DNA of 64,000 nucleotides from Novipirellula sp052161655 (GTDB lineage Bacteria; Planctomycetota; Planctomycetia; Pirellulales; Pirellulaceae). Location of the stretch: positions 9,300,001-9,364,000 of the forward strand of contig NZ_CP197418.1 of assembly GCF_052161655.1 (NCBI RefSeq), written 5' to 3'. A model generated the notes under the pieces. It did not search any database. It was not told the DNA's origin and saw only the letters and a list, made by a program, of their open reading frames with translations. A program made the translations under genes and the position numbers. Position 1 is the first letter of the stretch, and each line of letters opens with the position of its first letter. Positions 48,414-57,557 of this stretch are shown here, one piece after another.

Positions 48414-51400
48414 ATGTTCGTGTTGAAAACGCAGGTCCGCTTTCACCTGTTCCGAATCGATTTTTCTAAGATTGGTTCGCTCCGCCAGCTCACCTTGGGT
48501 TGGCTTGCATGCATTGTGCTATCGGGATCGACATCGCTCGGCAGCGTCAGCGGGGCTGAAGAGTCCACCGAAGAATCGATTGCAGATTATGCGGACGCGG
48601 CGAATTTTCAAACCAACGGTGCCATTGATTTGGCAATCGAACATTGGCAACGTTTTTTGAAGGAGTACCCGGATGACCCAATGGCATCCAAGGCAGCTCA
48701 CTTCCTGGGCGTTTGTTTCATGCAGCAAGAGGCCCCCGATTACGTGGCCGCATCGGACGCGTTTGGCCGTGCGTTAAAGGACCCGGATTACGAATTACGC
48801 GAAGAGAGCCTCGTTAATCGCGGGTGGTGCCTGTACTCTGCCGCCGGCGAGGCTCCCAACCGCGATGAAAACCGATTGCGAGACTCGATCAAAACGTTTG
48901 AAACCCTCCGCAAAGAATTCCCCCAAAGTCAGTTTCTCGATCGTGCCCTGTTTTACAGTGGCGAGGCGGCCTACGGACTGGGCGATGCCAAGAAAGCGAT
49001 TGCCAACTATGACCAGCTTTTGGCATTACAGTCAGCCAAGGATTCTCCGTTGCGATGCGACGCACTCTATGCGCGAGGCGTCGCCTACGAAGAGCTTGAC
49101 CAATATGACAACGCGGTGGCATCGTTTCGTCAGCTGTTAGGCAGTTGTGAAAAAAGTGACTTGGTCACCGACGTCCATCTTCGCATTGGCGACACCGCCA
49201 TCATGAAAAAGGAATACAAGCAAGCGGTTGAGTCGTTTGCGGAGGCGATCAAATCCGGCGACAACGACGAAGATTTGGCATACGCAATCTTCCGACAAGC
49301 GTTCGCGCTCGTGCAAGCGAACGAGCCAGGCGAAGCGGCGAAGAAATACGAACAGTTGCTAAGCGATTACCCCGATTCTCCTTATACCGCATCCGCAACG
49401 CTGGCCTCGGCACAGAGCACTTATCGAAGTGGTGACATCGACGAAGCGGCAAAACGTTTTGAGCGAGTGTTAGAACAAAACAATCCCGAAGCATCGACCG
49501 AAGCGGCCCACTGGCTGGCCCGAATTCATCTTGGCAAAGGGAATGCCGCCAAAGCGTTGGCGGTTGCCAAGAAGCAGCTCGACAAGTCGGCCAAAGGAGA
49601 CTTTGTCGCGACGCTGAAATTGGATTTGGCAGAAGCGTTGTCGATGAATCCCGACACGCTGAAAGAGTCGCTTGCTGCGTTTGAGAAGGCATATCGTGAC
49701 GCTCCCGATGACGAACTTGCGCCACGTGCGCTCTACAACGCAGCGTTTTCGGCACTGCAGCTAAACCAGTCCAAACACGCAATCGAATTGGCGACCGAGT
49801 TTCTAAAAAGATTCCCCTCCGACACGCTGGCCCCCGATGTTCGTTTCGTGAAGGCCGAGAGCCAGTTCATTTTGGGCGACGCGGCCGAGGCGGCAGGACA
49901 GTTCAAAGAGTTGGTCAAGAATTCAGATCCTGCGGACACTCAGCAGCGTCCAATTTGGATTTTACGTGCCGCGATCGCGTTGAACATGGCCGGACGAATG
50001 AACGAAACCATCGCGATGCTGAAGGGCGAGGCGGCAAAACTGCCTGAGAAACCACAACGAGCCGAGGCTCAATTGTTGCTCGGTCAAGCCTATTTGATGG
50101 CGGGAAATGCAGCAGAATCAGCAAAGGCATTTCGGGCGAGTCACGAAGCAGATCCCAGTTGGCCTCGTGCGACCGAGGCACTGTTGATGTCGGGCCAGGC
50201 GTTATTTGCCACGGGCGACACAGCCGCAGCCCAAACGGCATGGACCACCATTGTTAAAGAAGATCCGAAGAGCCGGATGGCGGACCAAGCTCGATTTAAA
50301 CTCGCTCAACTGGCCACCACCCAACAAAACTCGAAGGAGGCAACCAAGCTTTATGATCAGATCATTGCCTCCGGTGCCGACCCTGGGCTGATGCCGTATG
50401 CGTATTACAGCCGGGCTCAACTATTGATGGAAAACGGCAAGCACAAAGAAGCGATGACGTCGCTCGACTCGCTACTGAACGATTATTCGACTCATGCAAT
50501 TCGAGCCGAAGCGTTGTTGGCGCGAGGCATCGCAGAGCGAAACTTGAATCAACTTCCCGCCGCCCGCAAGGACCTCGAAGCCTACTTGGCGCTCGACCCA
50601 ACGGGATTGAATCTGGGGCATGTGCTCTATGAATTGGCGCTGATCGAACAGAAGGAAAAGAAACCCGAACAAGCGGCCAAGTTGCTCGAACGATTGGTCA
50701 CCGAAGTTCCCGACTATCCCGACCTAGACAAAGTCTTGTACGAATTGGGCTGGTCCTATCGCGAGGCTGGAAAACAGGAGGCTGCGGTCGAGTCGTTCAC
50801 CAAGTTGATCGCCAAATCACCCGATACGTCCTTGACTGGGGAAGCGGCCTATTTTGTTGGCCAGAATTTTTACGAGAACAAGAATTGGAAGGAAGCGGCG
50901 GAGTACTTCCTCGCCTCGGCAAAGAACACTACCGATTCCGAACTTTCGGAAAAGGCGTACTATCGACTTGGATGGTCACACTTCAAAGCGGGCAACTTTG
51001 ATGAAGCGGAGAATGCATTTAAACAGCAGGCCGCAAAACACAGCGATGGCACGCTGGCGTTTGACGCTTTAATGATGGTGGGTGAATGTCGGTTCAATGA
51101 GGGTAATTTCGAGAAAGCACTCGCTGGCTTCGAGGTCGCCCGGAAACGAATTCAAGCAGACGACGACACGGCAAAAACCGTACGCGATGCAGCGGATCGC
51201 CAAGCCCGAGAACTGGTCCTGCTGCATGGAGGACAAAGTGCTTCGCAGCTCAAAAAGTGGGACGACGCGATCAAGTGGTACGAGGAACTTCTCGCACGCT
51301 TTCCATCCACTAATTATTTGACTCAGGCCTTTTACGAAACTGGATTTGCGTATCAGCAATCCGGAAACAATGACAAAGCCCTGCAATCGTTTGGCGAAGT

Positions 51401-51743
51401 CGCTGACAATTATCGCAACGAAACGGCGGCTCGGGCTCGCTTTATGATCGGTGAGATTCATTTCGCCAATCGACGTTTTGATCTCGCAATTCCAGAATTC
51501 CAAAAGGTCATGTTCGGTTTTGGTGCCGAACAAGCTTCTGATTCGATCAAGAACTGGCAAGCCAAAAGCGGGTATGAAGCAGGGCGGTGCAGCGAGTTGC
51601 TGATGCAACAAGCTAAAACGGCAGCAGCCAAACAGAAATCAAAAAACTTTGCCGTTAACTTCTTTCAGTATGTTGTTGCAAAACATCCGAAGCACGAGCT
51701 GGCAGGAAAAGCACAAACGCAATTAGAGGCTTTGAAAAAGTAG
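48414..51743 (+). CDS. Exported giant TPR protein heading the ExbB-ExbD operon
   Basis: This protein is 1109 residues from ATG 48414 after a G-run; an in-frame TTG at 48381 is less likely. The signal region (LTLGWLACIVLSGS, ending SVSGA) is followed almost entirely by TPR-like helix pairs. They often have the YbgF/CpoB-like form, such as AIANYDQLLALQ, EAAKKYEQLLSDYPDSPYT, AVESFTKLIAKSPDTSLT and ALQSFGEVADNYRNE. It is probably periplasmic. Its stop overlaps the GTG start of the ExbB gene by one base, so it is the first gene of a four-gene operon. In Tol systems a TPR protein (CpoB) also accompanies the motor, but this one is several times longer. Confidence 0.88.
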   Translation: MFVLKTQVRFHLFRIDFSKIGSLRQLTLGWLACIVLSGSTSLGSVSGAEESTEESIADYADAANFQTNGAIDLAIEHWQRFLKEYPDDPMASKAAHFLGVCFMQQEAPDYVAASDAFGRALKDPDYELREESLVNRGWCLYSAAGEAPNRDENRLRDSIKTFETLRKEFPQSQFLDRALFYSGEAAYGLGDAKKAIANYDQLLALQSAKDSPLRCDALYARGVAYEELDQYDNAVASFRQLLGSCEKSDLVTDVHLRIGDTAIMKKEYKQAVESFAEAIKSGDNDEDLAYAIFRQAFALVQANEPGEAAKKYEQLLSDYPDSPYTASATLASAQSTYRSGDIDEAAKRFERVLEQNNPEASTEAAHWLARIHLGKGNAAKALAVAKKQLDKSAKGDFVATLKLDLAEALSMNPDTLKESLAAFEKAYRDAPDDELAPRALYNAAFSALQLNQSKHAIELATEFLKRFPSDTLAPDVRFVKAESQFILGDAAEAAGQFKELVKNSDPADTQQRPIWILRAAIALNMAGRMNETIAMLKGEAAKLPEKPQRAEAQLLLGQAYLMAGNAAESAKAFRASHEADPSWPRATEALLMSGQALFATGDTAAAQTAWTTIVKEDPKSRMADQARFKLAQLATTQQNSKEATKLYDQIIASGADPGLMPYAYYSRAQLLMENGKHKEAMTSLDSLLNDYSTHAIRAEALLARGIAERNLNQLPAARKDLEAYLALDPTGLNLGHVLYELALIEQKEKKPEQAAKLLERLVTEVPDYPDLDKVLYELGWSYREAGKQEAAVESFTKLIAKSPDTSLTGEAAYFVGQNFYENKNWKEAAEYFLASAKNTTDSELSEKAYYRLGWSHFKAGNFDEAENAFKQQAAKHSDGTLAFDALMMVGECRFNEGNFEKALAGFEVARKRIQADDDTAKTVRDAADRQARELVLLHGGQSASQLKKWDDAIKWYEELLARFPSTNYLTQAFYETGFAYQQSGNNDKALQSFGEVADNYRNETAARARFMIGEIHFANRRFDLAIPEFQKVMFGFGAEQASDSIKNWQAKSGYEAGRCSELLMQQAKTAAAKQKSKNFAVNFFQYVVAKHPKHELAGKAQTQLEALKK

Positions 51744-52699
51744 TGAATTTTACGAATCACAATCCGAATCGACTGCACCGAATCGCGTTTGCGGTGGTGG
51801 TTGCAATGTTCGTGATGCTTTCGCTGGACACGCTTGTCGTGCGCAGCCAAGACGCTGGAGAGATGCGTTTTGACGCGGCGGAAATTCAATCGGTGATGCA
51901 AGACGGGAACCCGCCGGCTGATGCCGAATCCGCAGTCGTCGAGCCGTCGTCGATCGATCTGTTGTCATTAATCAGTCGTGGGGGTCGGTTTATGATCCCG
52001 ATTGGATTGATGAGTCTGCTTGTCGTTGCGTTGGCAACCGAACGACTGATGACGTTGCGGCAAAGCAAAATCATTCCTCGCACATTGGTCGACGAACTGT
52101 ACGCGATCTCTGAACCCGCCGAAAACTTCAATCCCAATATTGCCTTTCATACCTGCAACGATTTTCCGTCACCAGCTGCGACCGCCATCCGAACGATGTT
52201 GCTGCGCACCGGGCAACCGATTGGCGAAATCGAAGACGCGGTCAAAGAAACGATCCAACGCGAAGCCGATGGACACGCCGCGCCTATTCGATGGCTAAAT
52301 TTGGCAGCCGCGGCGACGCCGCTGATGGGACTACTTGGCACGGTGTGGGGAATGATTGTCGCGTTCCATGAATCGACAACGCTGACAGCGGACCGCAGTC
52401 GCAGCGAACAACTTTCCGAAGGGATTTACACGGCGCTAGTCACGACGCTGGCTGGTTTGATCGTGGCGATCCCGGCAGCCATGTTCGCCCAATTTCTGGA
52501 AAACCGACTGGCAAAATTGTTCAACCAGATTGAAAAGCTCGCGTTTGATCTGACTCCACGGATGGCTCACATGGTGGGTCGCCGAAGACTCGATAATCAA
52601 GGCATGCTTCACAACATCGAGCGAACCAAGATGAACTCTGAACCGGCACGTCCACCTGCACCTCCGGTGCCACCGAAGGTGCGAAGTGAGGCGAAATAA
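51743..52699 (+). CDS. MotA/TolQ/ExbB proton channel family protein
   Basis: This 318-residue protein starts at GTG 51743 and overlaps the preceding stop by one base. An N-terminal hydrophobic segment (14-33) may be a signal or extra helix. The three conserved helices follow at about 83-99, 187-208 and 229-250. The family core is clear: APIRWLNLAAAATPLMGLLGTVWGMIVAF and SEGIYTALVTTLAGLIVAIPA. It should form the pentameric stator of a proton-driven motor with the ExbD-type protein encoded next. The C-terminal tail is Pro-rich and cytoplasmic. Confidence 0.95.
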   Translation: MNFTNHNPNRLHRIAFAVVVAMFVMLSLDTLVVRSQDAGEMRFDAAEIQSVMQDGNPPADAESAVVEPSSIDLLSLISRGGRFMIPIGLMSLLVVALATERLMTLRQSKIIPRTLVDELYAISEPAENFNPNIAFHTCNDFPSPAATAIRTMLLRTGQPIGEIEDAVKETIQREADGHAAPIRWLNLAAAATPLMGLLGTVWGMIVAFHESTTLTADRSRSEQLSEGIYTALVTTLAGLIVAIPAAMFAQFLENRLAKLFNQIEKLAFDLTPRMAHMVGRRRLDNQGMLHNIERTKMNSEPARPPAPPVPPKVRSEAK

Positions 52700-52707
52700 G
52701 ACGAGCC

Positions 52708-53130
52708 ATGGCTGTTGAAATCAAAAAATCGACTGTCGCTGGAACCCTCAGCTTGACGCCGTTAATCGACGTGGTGTTTTTGCTGCTGATCTTCTTTCTC
52801 GTCACCAGCGAGTTTGAAGAGCAAGAGCGACGAATCGACATTTCATTGCCCACCGCCACGAGCGCGGTGCCAATGACAAGCAAACCACGTGAAATCGTGA
52901 TCGACATCAACCCGGCGGGAACCATCTACGTCGGTGGGAAAGAAACAACGTTAGAGACGCTGCAAGAATTACTCAAAAATGCCGTCGCGGCCAACCCGAT
53001 CAGTCAAACCGTGGTGATCCGAGCCGACCGTGCAACCGCGTTCCAACCGGTCGTCAGCGTGATGGATGCATGCAACCGAACCGGCATCAGTGACTATTCC
53101 GTGACGACGACGGACGGTCCTGATCAGTAG
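52708..53130 (+). CDS. ExbD/TolR family protein
   Basis: This is a 140-residue protein with a short cytoplasmic start, then one helix LTPLIDVVFLLLIFFLV containing Asp21, the proton-path aspartate of ExbD/TolR. A periplasmic domain follows with ISLPTA, REIVIDINPAGTIYVGG and VVIRADRATAFQPVVSVMDAC. It starts eight bases after the ExbB gene. With ExbB it should couple proton flow to motion in the envelope. No tonB or tolA gene is seen; the next gene may take that place. Confidence 0.95.
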   Translation: MAVEIKKSTVAGTLSLTPLIDVVFLLLIFFLVTSEFEEQERRIDISLPTATSAVPMTSKPREIVIDINPAGTIYVGGKETTLETLQELLKNAVAANPISQTVVIRADRATAFQPVVSVMDACNRTGISDYSVTTTDGPDQ

Positions 53131-53209
53131 CGGCGAATCGCCAATCACGGATAACCAATGTGACACTGCACTCAACAAAAACCAAATTCCTTCGGAACCT
53201 CGCAGCAAC

Positions 53210-55966
53210 GTGAACCGCCCCAAACCTCTGCCGAAACACCGATCGGTTCCTCCACCGAATCGGTCTGTAGAGTCCAGCGATGCAATGTGGCCATTGGACG
53301 TTTGGTTGGTTGCGTTGTCGTCGGTGGTGTTGTACTTGATCGCAACGCGGCTTCGTTTTGACGATCCTCGTTGGCTTTTCAACGCCTACACTTACGTGGT
53401 CGCTGTCCCGCTGATCGCGTTGGGGATGTCGTTTGCACTGCGTGGTCTGGTTTCTCACTACGTTCGCAAATCAATTCAGGTCGGTTTTCTATTCAGCGTT
53501 TTCATCCACTTGATGCTGCTGATTTTGGCGGTGCACGTGGTCATCTTTAGTCAATTTTTTCCCGAGTCTGTTGCAGGCGTCAAACCCGAACGTTCACCGA
53601 TTCGCAAAACGGTCCCCGAGTACTTGTTTCAAACGCCCAAGGAAGATGCGGTAACCCCGGATTGGTCTAAACCGGTAGAAGTCGAAACGACATCTCGAGT
53701 GGTTCCCAAAGAGATGCGTCAATTGCCGCCCGTGGATCATTCGGCGCCAAAGCTTGAGATGCCGAAGCCGAAGGAAGTCGAACCACGTCCGATGCAAAAG
53801 TTCTTGATGAAACGTCAAGAGCCATCGCCGTCGCAACCTCGACCTGCCAATTCACCCTCCAAGCTTGCCCGACGCGAGAAATCAAGCGAGAAGTTGAGTT
53901 CGCCCAAAACAACGCAGCCCGACGTTCCCAAACTCGACCCGGCGGCAGCAAAGCAATCCGAAGCGAACGCAGCGGAACGCAAAATCGTTGAGACGACTCC
54001 ACGAAAAGCCACTCGCTCGTCGGCACCACAATTAAGCGAGACACCGGATCCGACGAAAATGCTGCCGACTCCGCCGGCCAAACGGGTTGCATCCGCAGCC
54101 AGAAATCGATCCGAAGCGATGCCGACCGTTGGTGAACTCGGTTTAACCAGCCGCAGCCGTCCTCGCACCGCTCCCAATGCATCTTCGCCTCCGGCCGGTG
54201 CCAGCCCCGCGCCTCAATCAGTCGCGGTGGCGGCGATTAGCAAGTCGGCCGATCAGATGCTTTCGCCGGTGGATGTTCCATTTCAACGCAGTGGCAACAC
54301 TGCGGGTGCTCAACTTTCACAACTCGAAAGCTCGGACGCGATGAGCACTCCTTCGCCAACATCCGCTTCGGCAAGCCAAAGCAACGTCATGCGACGTGAT
54401 TTGTCGGCAATGATGGGAGTTCCCGATGTCAGCACAGGAGGTTCTCCGCAAGCACGGCCTGAACGTTTCAGTCGCGGAGATCGCAGCGAGTTTGCTCCTG
54501 TGGGCGCCCCGACGATCCCTGGTGAAATGGCATCGCTTGCCGCCGCAGGCAGCGCGGTTCCCAGCGATGCAATGAGCGACCGCAGCGAAACAGGCAACGT
54601 CAGCGGACAACGCAGCGAAGCGTCGTCGAGCATTCCTTCACCGATTACGGCCCCGGACACGGAGTTTGGTCCCAGTCTAGATGTGATGGCGATCGAATCG
54701 ATTGCCGGTCTGGCGGATCGCCCCGATTCATTCGCGGGTATCGTCCCCTCAAGCGACTTGCCCGAAATTGGGGAACTTGAGATCGCAGACCAGCCAAGAA
54801 AGCGTCGCGAAGTGGGTGGCCCCGTTACACCCGAGGGAACAAAAATCGCCGCCGTCGAGTCCTTCAACCGTCGCGTGATGCGAACCCAAGGCGGCGCCGC
54901 TCCCACACCCGCTGGGCAGGTCGGCCCCGCGACCGAAGAAGCCATCGAACTCGGACTTGCCTACCTTGCGGATAAACAGAACGACGATGGCAGCTGGTCT
55001 CTTTCCGGACACGGCGAAGCAGTGCTACTGGAAAGTGATACGGCTGCAACGGGTTTGTCGCTGCTTGCATTCCAAGGAGCAGGCTACACACACAAGCGAC
55101 ACCAATACGCCGACACCGTCGCACGCGGAATCCAGTTCTTGGTCAAGAACCAAAAAACCAACGGTGACCTGTACCGCAGCGAGAATCCGCTGAGCGATCG
55201 AAACGTGGGCTTTTACAGCCATGGCATCGCGGCATTGGCTTTGTGCGAAGCCTATGGGATGACGCAAGACGAAGAACTCGAAGAACCGGCCCAGCGCTGT
55301 ATCGACTACATTGGAAACACCCAGCACAGCAAGTATGGCGGATGGCGTTATGCCGCGCAGGTCAGCAGTGACACGAGCGTTTCGGGATGGATGATGATGG
55401 CGCTCAAGAGCGGCGAATTATCGGGACTAGAAATTCCCGACGATGTGTACAAAGGCATCGACAAATGGCTCGACTATGCTCAGCAAAGTGAGTCGCGTCC
55501 GGACCGTTATCGATACAACCCGTTTGCTTCGAACACGCCGTCGCAGCGTCATGGTCGAACGCCGACGCATACGATGACTGCCGTCGGGATGCTGATGCGA
55601 ATGTACTCGGGTTGGAAACGCGAGAACGAGGCGATGCAATCGGCTGCCGAATACCTGTTGGAAGCACCGCCCGAAATGGGCACACGCGACAAACCGTTGC
55701 GTGATGGATATTACTGGTACTACGCGACCCAAGTAATGTTTCACATGGGTGGAAAATATTGGGAGCAATGGAACGACTACTTGAATCCGCTGCTGCTGGA
55801 AAGCCAAATCAAAGACGGCGCTGCTGCAGGCAGCTGGCATCCCATGCTGCCGGTCGAAGATCGCTGGAGTCCGCATGGAGGACGACTTTACGTCACGACG
55901 ATGAACCTGTTGAACCTAGAAGTTTATTACCGCCATTTGCCGATCTACGAAGACGCGGCCGAGTAA
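53210..55966 (+). CDS. Membrane-anchored Pro-rich protein with C-terminal alpha/alpha-toroid domain
   Basis: This 918-residue protein starts at GTG 53210 with GGAA upstream; no ATG fits. Three hydrophobic helices (about 30-48, 60-80, 90-116) are followed by about 440 residues of Pro-, Lys-, Ser- and Ala-rich extended linker, TonB-like in character (PKLEMPKPKEVEPRP). From about 570 to the end is a prenyltransferase/squalene-cyclase-like alpha-toroid with repeats such as GLAYLADKQNDDGSWS, GIQFLVKNQKTNGDLY and KYGGWRYA. I see no DXDD-type catalytic motif, so a binding role is more likely than cyclase activity. As the fourth gene of the operon it is the best candidate for the energised effector of the ExbB-ExbD motor. 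Confidence 0.87.
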   Translation: MNRPKPLPKHRSVPPPNRSVESSDAMWPLDVWLVALSSVVLYLIATRLRFDDPRWLFNAYTYVVAVPLIALGMSFALRGLVSHYVRKSIQVGFLFSVFIHLMLLILAVHVVIFSQFFPESVAGVKPERSPIRKTVPEYLFQTPKEDAVTPDWSKPVEVETTSRVVPKEMRQLPPVDHSAPKLEMPKPKEVEPRPMQKFLMKRQEPSPSQPRPANSPSKLARREKSSEKLSSPKTTQPDVPKLDPAAAKQSEANAAERKIVETTPRKATRSSAPQLSETPDPTKMLPTPPAKRVASAARNRSEAMPTVGELGLTSRSRPRTAPNASSPPAGASPAPQSVAVAAISKSADQMLSPVDVPFQRSGNTAGAQLSQLESSDAMSTPSPTSASASQSNVMRRDLSAMMGVPDVSTGGSPQARPERFSRGDRSEFAPVGAPTIPGEMASLAAAGSAVPSDAMSDRSETGNVSGQRSEASSSIPSPITAPDTEFGPSLDVMAIESIAGLADRPDSFAGIVPSSDLPEIGELEIADQPRKRREVGGPVTPEGTKIAAVESFNRRVMRTQGGAAPTPAGQVGPATEEAIELGLAYLADKQNDDGSWSLSGHGEAVLLESDTAATGLSLLAFQGAGYTHKRHQYADTVARGIQFLVKNQKTNGDLYRSENPLSDRNVGFYSHGIAALALCEAYGMTQDEELEEPAQRCIDYIGNTQHSKYGGWRYAAQVSSDTSVSGWMMMALKSGELSGLEIPDDVYKGIDKWLDYAQQSESRPDRYRYNPFASNTPSQRHGRTPTHTMTAVGMLMRMYSGWKRENEAMQSAAEYLLEAPPEMGTRDKPLRDGYYWYYATQVMFHMGGKYWEQWNDYLNPLLLESQIKDGAAAGSWHPMLPVEDRWSPHGGRLYVTTMNLLNLEVYYRHLPIYEDAAE

Positions 55967-55997
55967 GTCGCTGATCGCTCCGCGATCAGAACGTGGA

Positions 55998-56131
55998 TCG
56001 CTCGGGACGTGCATTTCGATTACTGAGGTAGCGGAACTCGCGCGTAAGTTTCGGTCATCCCAGAAAACGAAAGTCTTGACGACTTCCGCTACAATCAAAT
56101 GCGTCATTTGTAAAATCGACGTCCCGAGCGA
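55998..56131. repeat. Composite nested inverted repeat
   Basis: Outer 13-base arms TCGCTCGGGACGT at 55998-56010 and the complement at 56119-56131 enclose an inverted pair of the GTAGCGG...TTTCGG repeat at 56028-56054 and 56068-56092. The unit fills much of the gap between the toroid gene and the FG-GAP gene. A 16-base string just after the toroid stop (55965-55980, AAGTCGCTGATCGCTC) recurs at 61039-61054. Confidence 0.8.
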
Positions 56132-56254
56132 TTCACGACATTAAATGATCCGACGTTCCTAAACGGGTGGAAGAGCGAATCAGCTAGGATCATAATAGCC
56201 GTTCCGCGACGTCGCTCGCATTGCCCGCTTCCTCTCATCTCCCCGAGATCCCTC

Positions 56255-57457
56255 ATGATCAACCGACTTCTGATGCCGTTCGCGGCTGCTGCGTTGGTGA
56301 CGACCTCCATTAACGCTGAAGTCCCCTCGTTCGAGAAAGTGGTACTCGATGCAAACATCGGCAACGTCTGTTACGCCGTGATCGCAGCGGACGTCAACGA
56401 TGACGGGCAACCTGACGCTGTCGCGATCAGCGAGAATGAAGCGGTGTGGTACCAAAATCCAAATTGGACACGCCACTCGATGATCAAAGATGCAGTCCCC
56501 AAAGACCATGTTTGCATCGCGGCTCACGACATTGATGGCGATGGCTTGGTCGACTTTGCACTCGGCGCGGGCTGGCCCAAAAATGGGGGCACGATCCATT
56601 GGCTGCGACGTGGCGAAACGCTGAACGAACCTTGGCAAGTGTTCGATATCTCATCCGAACCATGGACGCACCGCATGCGGTGGGCCGACGTGCTCGGCCG
56701 CGGCAGCAAACAATTGGTCGTGACTCCCTTAAACGGATCCGGCGACAACGGCATCCGCCTGCTGGCCTTTCCCGTCCCCGCAGATCCCGAAACCAACCAA
56801 TGGAAACCCGTTATCGTCGACGGCAGCCTCAACCGTGCCCACAACCAATGGCATTTGCCCGCCGCGGGGGACGACGGTGCTGAGCAAACGTTGACCGCCA
56901 GCGAAGAAGGTATCACGTGGATTCGCAAGAGTGAAGCGAACGGATTTCAAGTCACGCGGATTGCTGGAGGAGCCGAAAGCGACGCTGCTGATCAACGCGG
57001 CAGTGGTGAAGTCAAAACCGGACGCCTTTCCCCGTCCACATCGTTGATCGCCACGATCGAACCGATGCACGGCAACCAAGTGGTGGTCTATGTCGGTAAG
57101 AATGTGACGGATCAAAATCAACAGCGCATCGTGCTGGACGATACGTTTTCACAGGGACATGCGATTTGGTGTGCCGACTTAGATGGCGACGGCTCAGATG
57201 AGGTGATCGCGGCGTACCGCAATCCCGGAAACGGCCCCGTGAAAGGCCCGGGGATTTTCATCTATCAAGCGGACGACGACCGTGGCCAACATTGGACACG
57301 CACGACTCTTGATCCGATGATGGCGTGCGAAGATCTGTGGTGCGAAGATTTTAATGGCGATGGCAAAGTCGACATCTTGGCGGGCGGACGTGCCACGCAC
57401 GATGTCAATCTTTACCTAAACCAATCGGTCACTTCATCGACAACGCCGAAGGACTAG
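56255..57457 (+). CDS. Secreted FG-GAP/VCBS repeat protein
   Basis: This 400-residue protein has signal peptide MINRLLMPFAAAALVTTSINA. The body has FG-GAP blades with Asp-rich loops: DVNDDGQPDAVAISE, DIDGDGLVDFALGAGWP, DLDGDGSDEVIAAYRNPG and DFNGDGKVDILAGG. There is no ASPIC/UnbV domain and no enzyme motif. It resembles the N-terminal part of the 1575-residue protein at 42006-46733, which has the same WYQNP/WYENP and GPF-type phrases, so this may be a stand-alone version of that propeller. It is a single gene on the plus strand. Confidence 0.87.
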   Translation: MINRLLMPFAAAALVTTSINAEVPSFEKVVLDANIGNVCYAVIAADVNDDGQPDAVAISENEAVWYQNPNWTRHSMIKDAVPKDHVCIAAHDIDGDGLVDFALGAGWPKNGGTIHWLRRGETLNEPWQVFDISSEPWTHRMRWADVLGRGSKQLVVTPLNGSGDNGIRLLAFPVPADPETNQWKPVIVDGSLNRAHNQWHLPAAGDDGAEQTLTASEEGITWIRKSEANGFQVTRIAGGAESDAADQRGSGEVKTGRLSPSTSLIATIEPMHGNQVVVYVGKNVTDQNQQRIVLDDTFSQGHAIWCADLDGDGSDEVIAAYRNPGNGPVKGPGIFIYQADDDRGQHWTRTTLDPMMACEDLWCEDFNGDGKVDILAGGRATHDVNLYLNQSVTSSTTPKD

Positions 57458-57476
57458 CGGAAGTCGAACCATTCCG

Positions 57477-57544
57477 GTAGTGGATCTTGCTAAAGATCCT
57501 TCATGCGGAATCCCTCACGCGGGATCTTTAGCAAGATCCACTAC
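57477..57544. repeat. Perfect 23-base inverted repeat between convergent genes
   Basis: Arms 57477-57499 and 57522-57544 (GTAGTGGATCTTGCTAAAGA... and complement) match at all 23 positions with a 22-base centre. It sits between the FG-GAP gene (plus) and the esterase gene (minus), where a transcript hairpin could stop or insulate both. There is no T-run, so it is listed as a repeat. Confidence 0.85.
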
Positions 57545-57557
57545 GGGGGTGCTCAGA

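Noticed and set aside
53210..55966. Squalene-hopene cyclase or prenyltransferase enzyme
   Set aside because: The toroid repeats are clear but I see no DXDD-type catalytic motif, and the long membrane-anchored Pro-rich front half and ExbB-ExbD context point to a different role.
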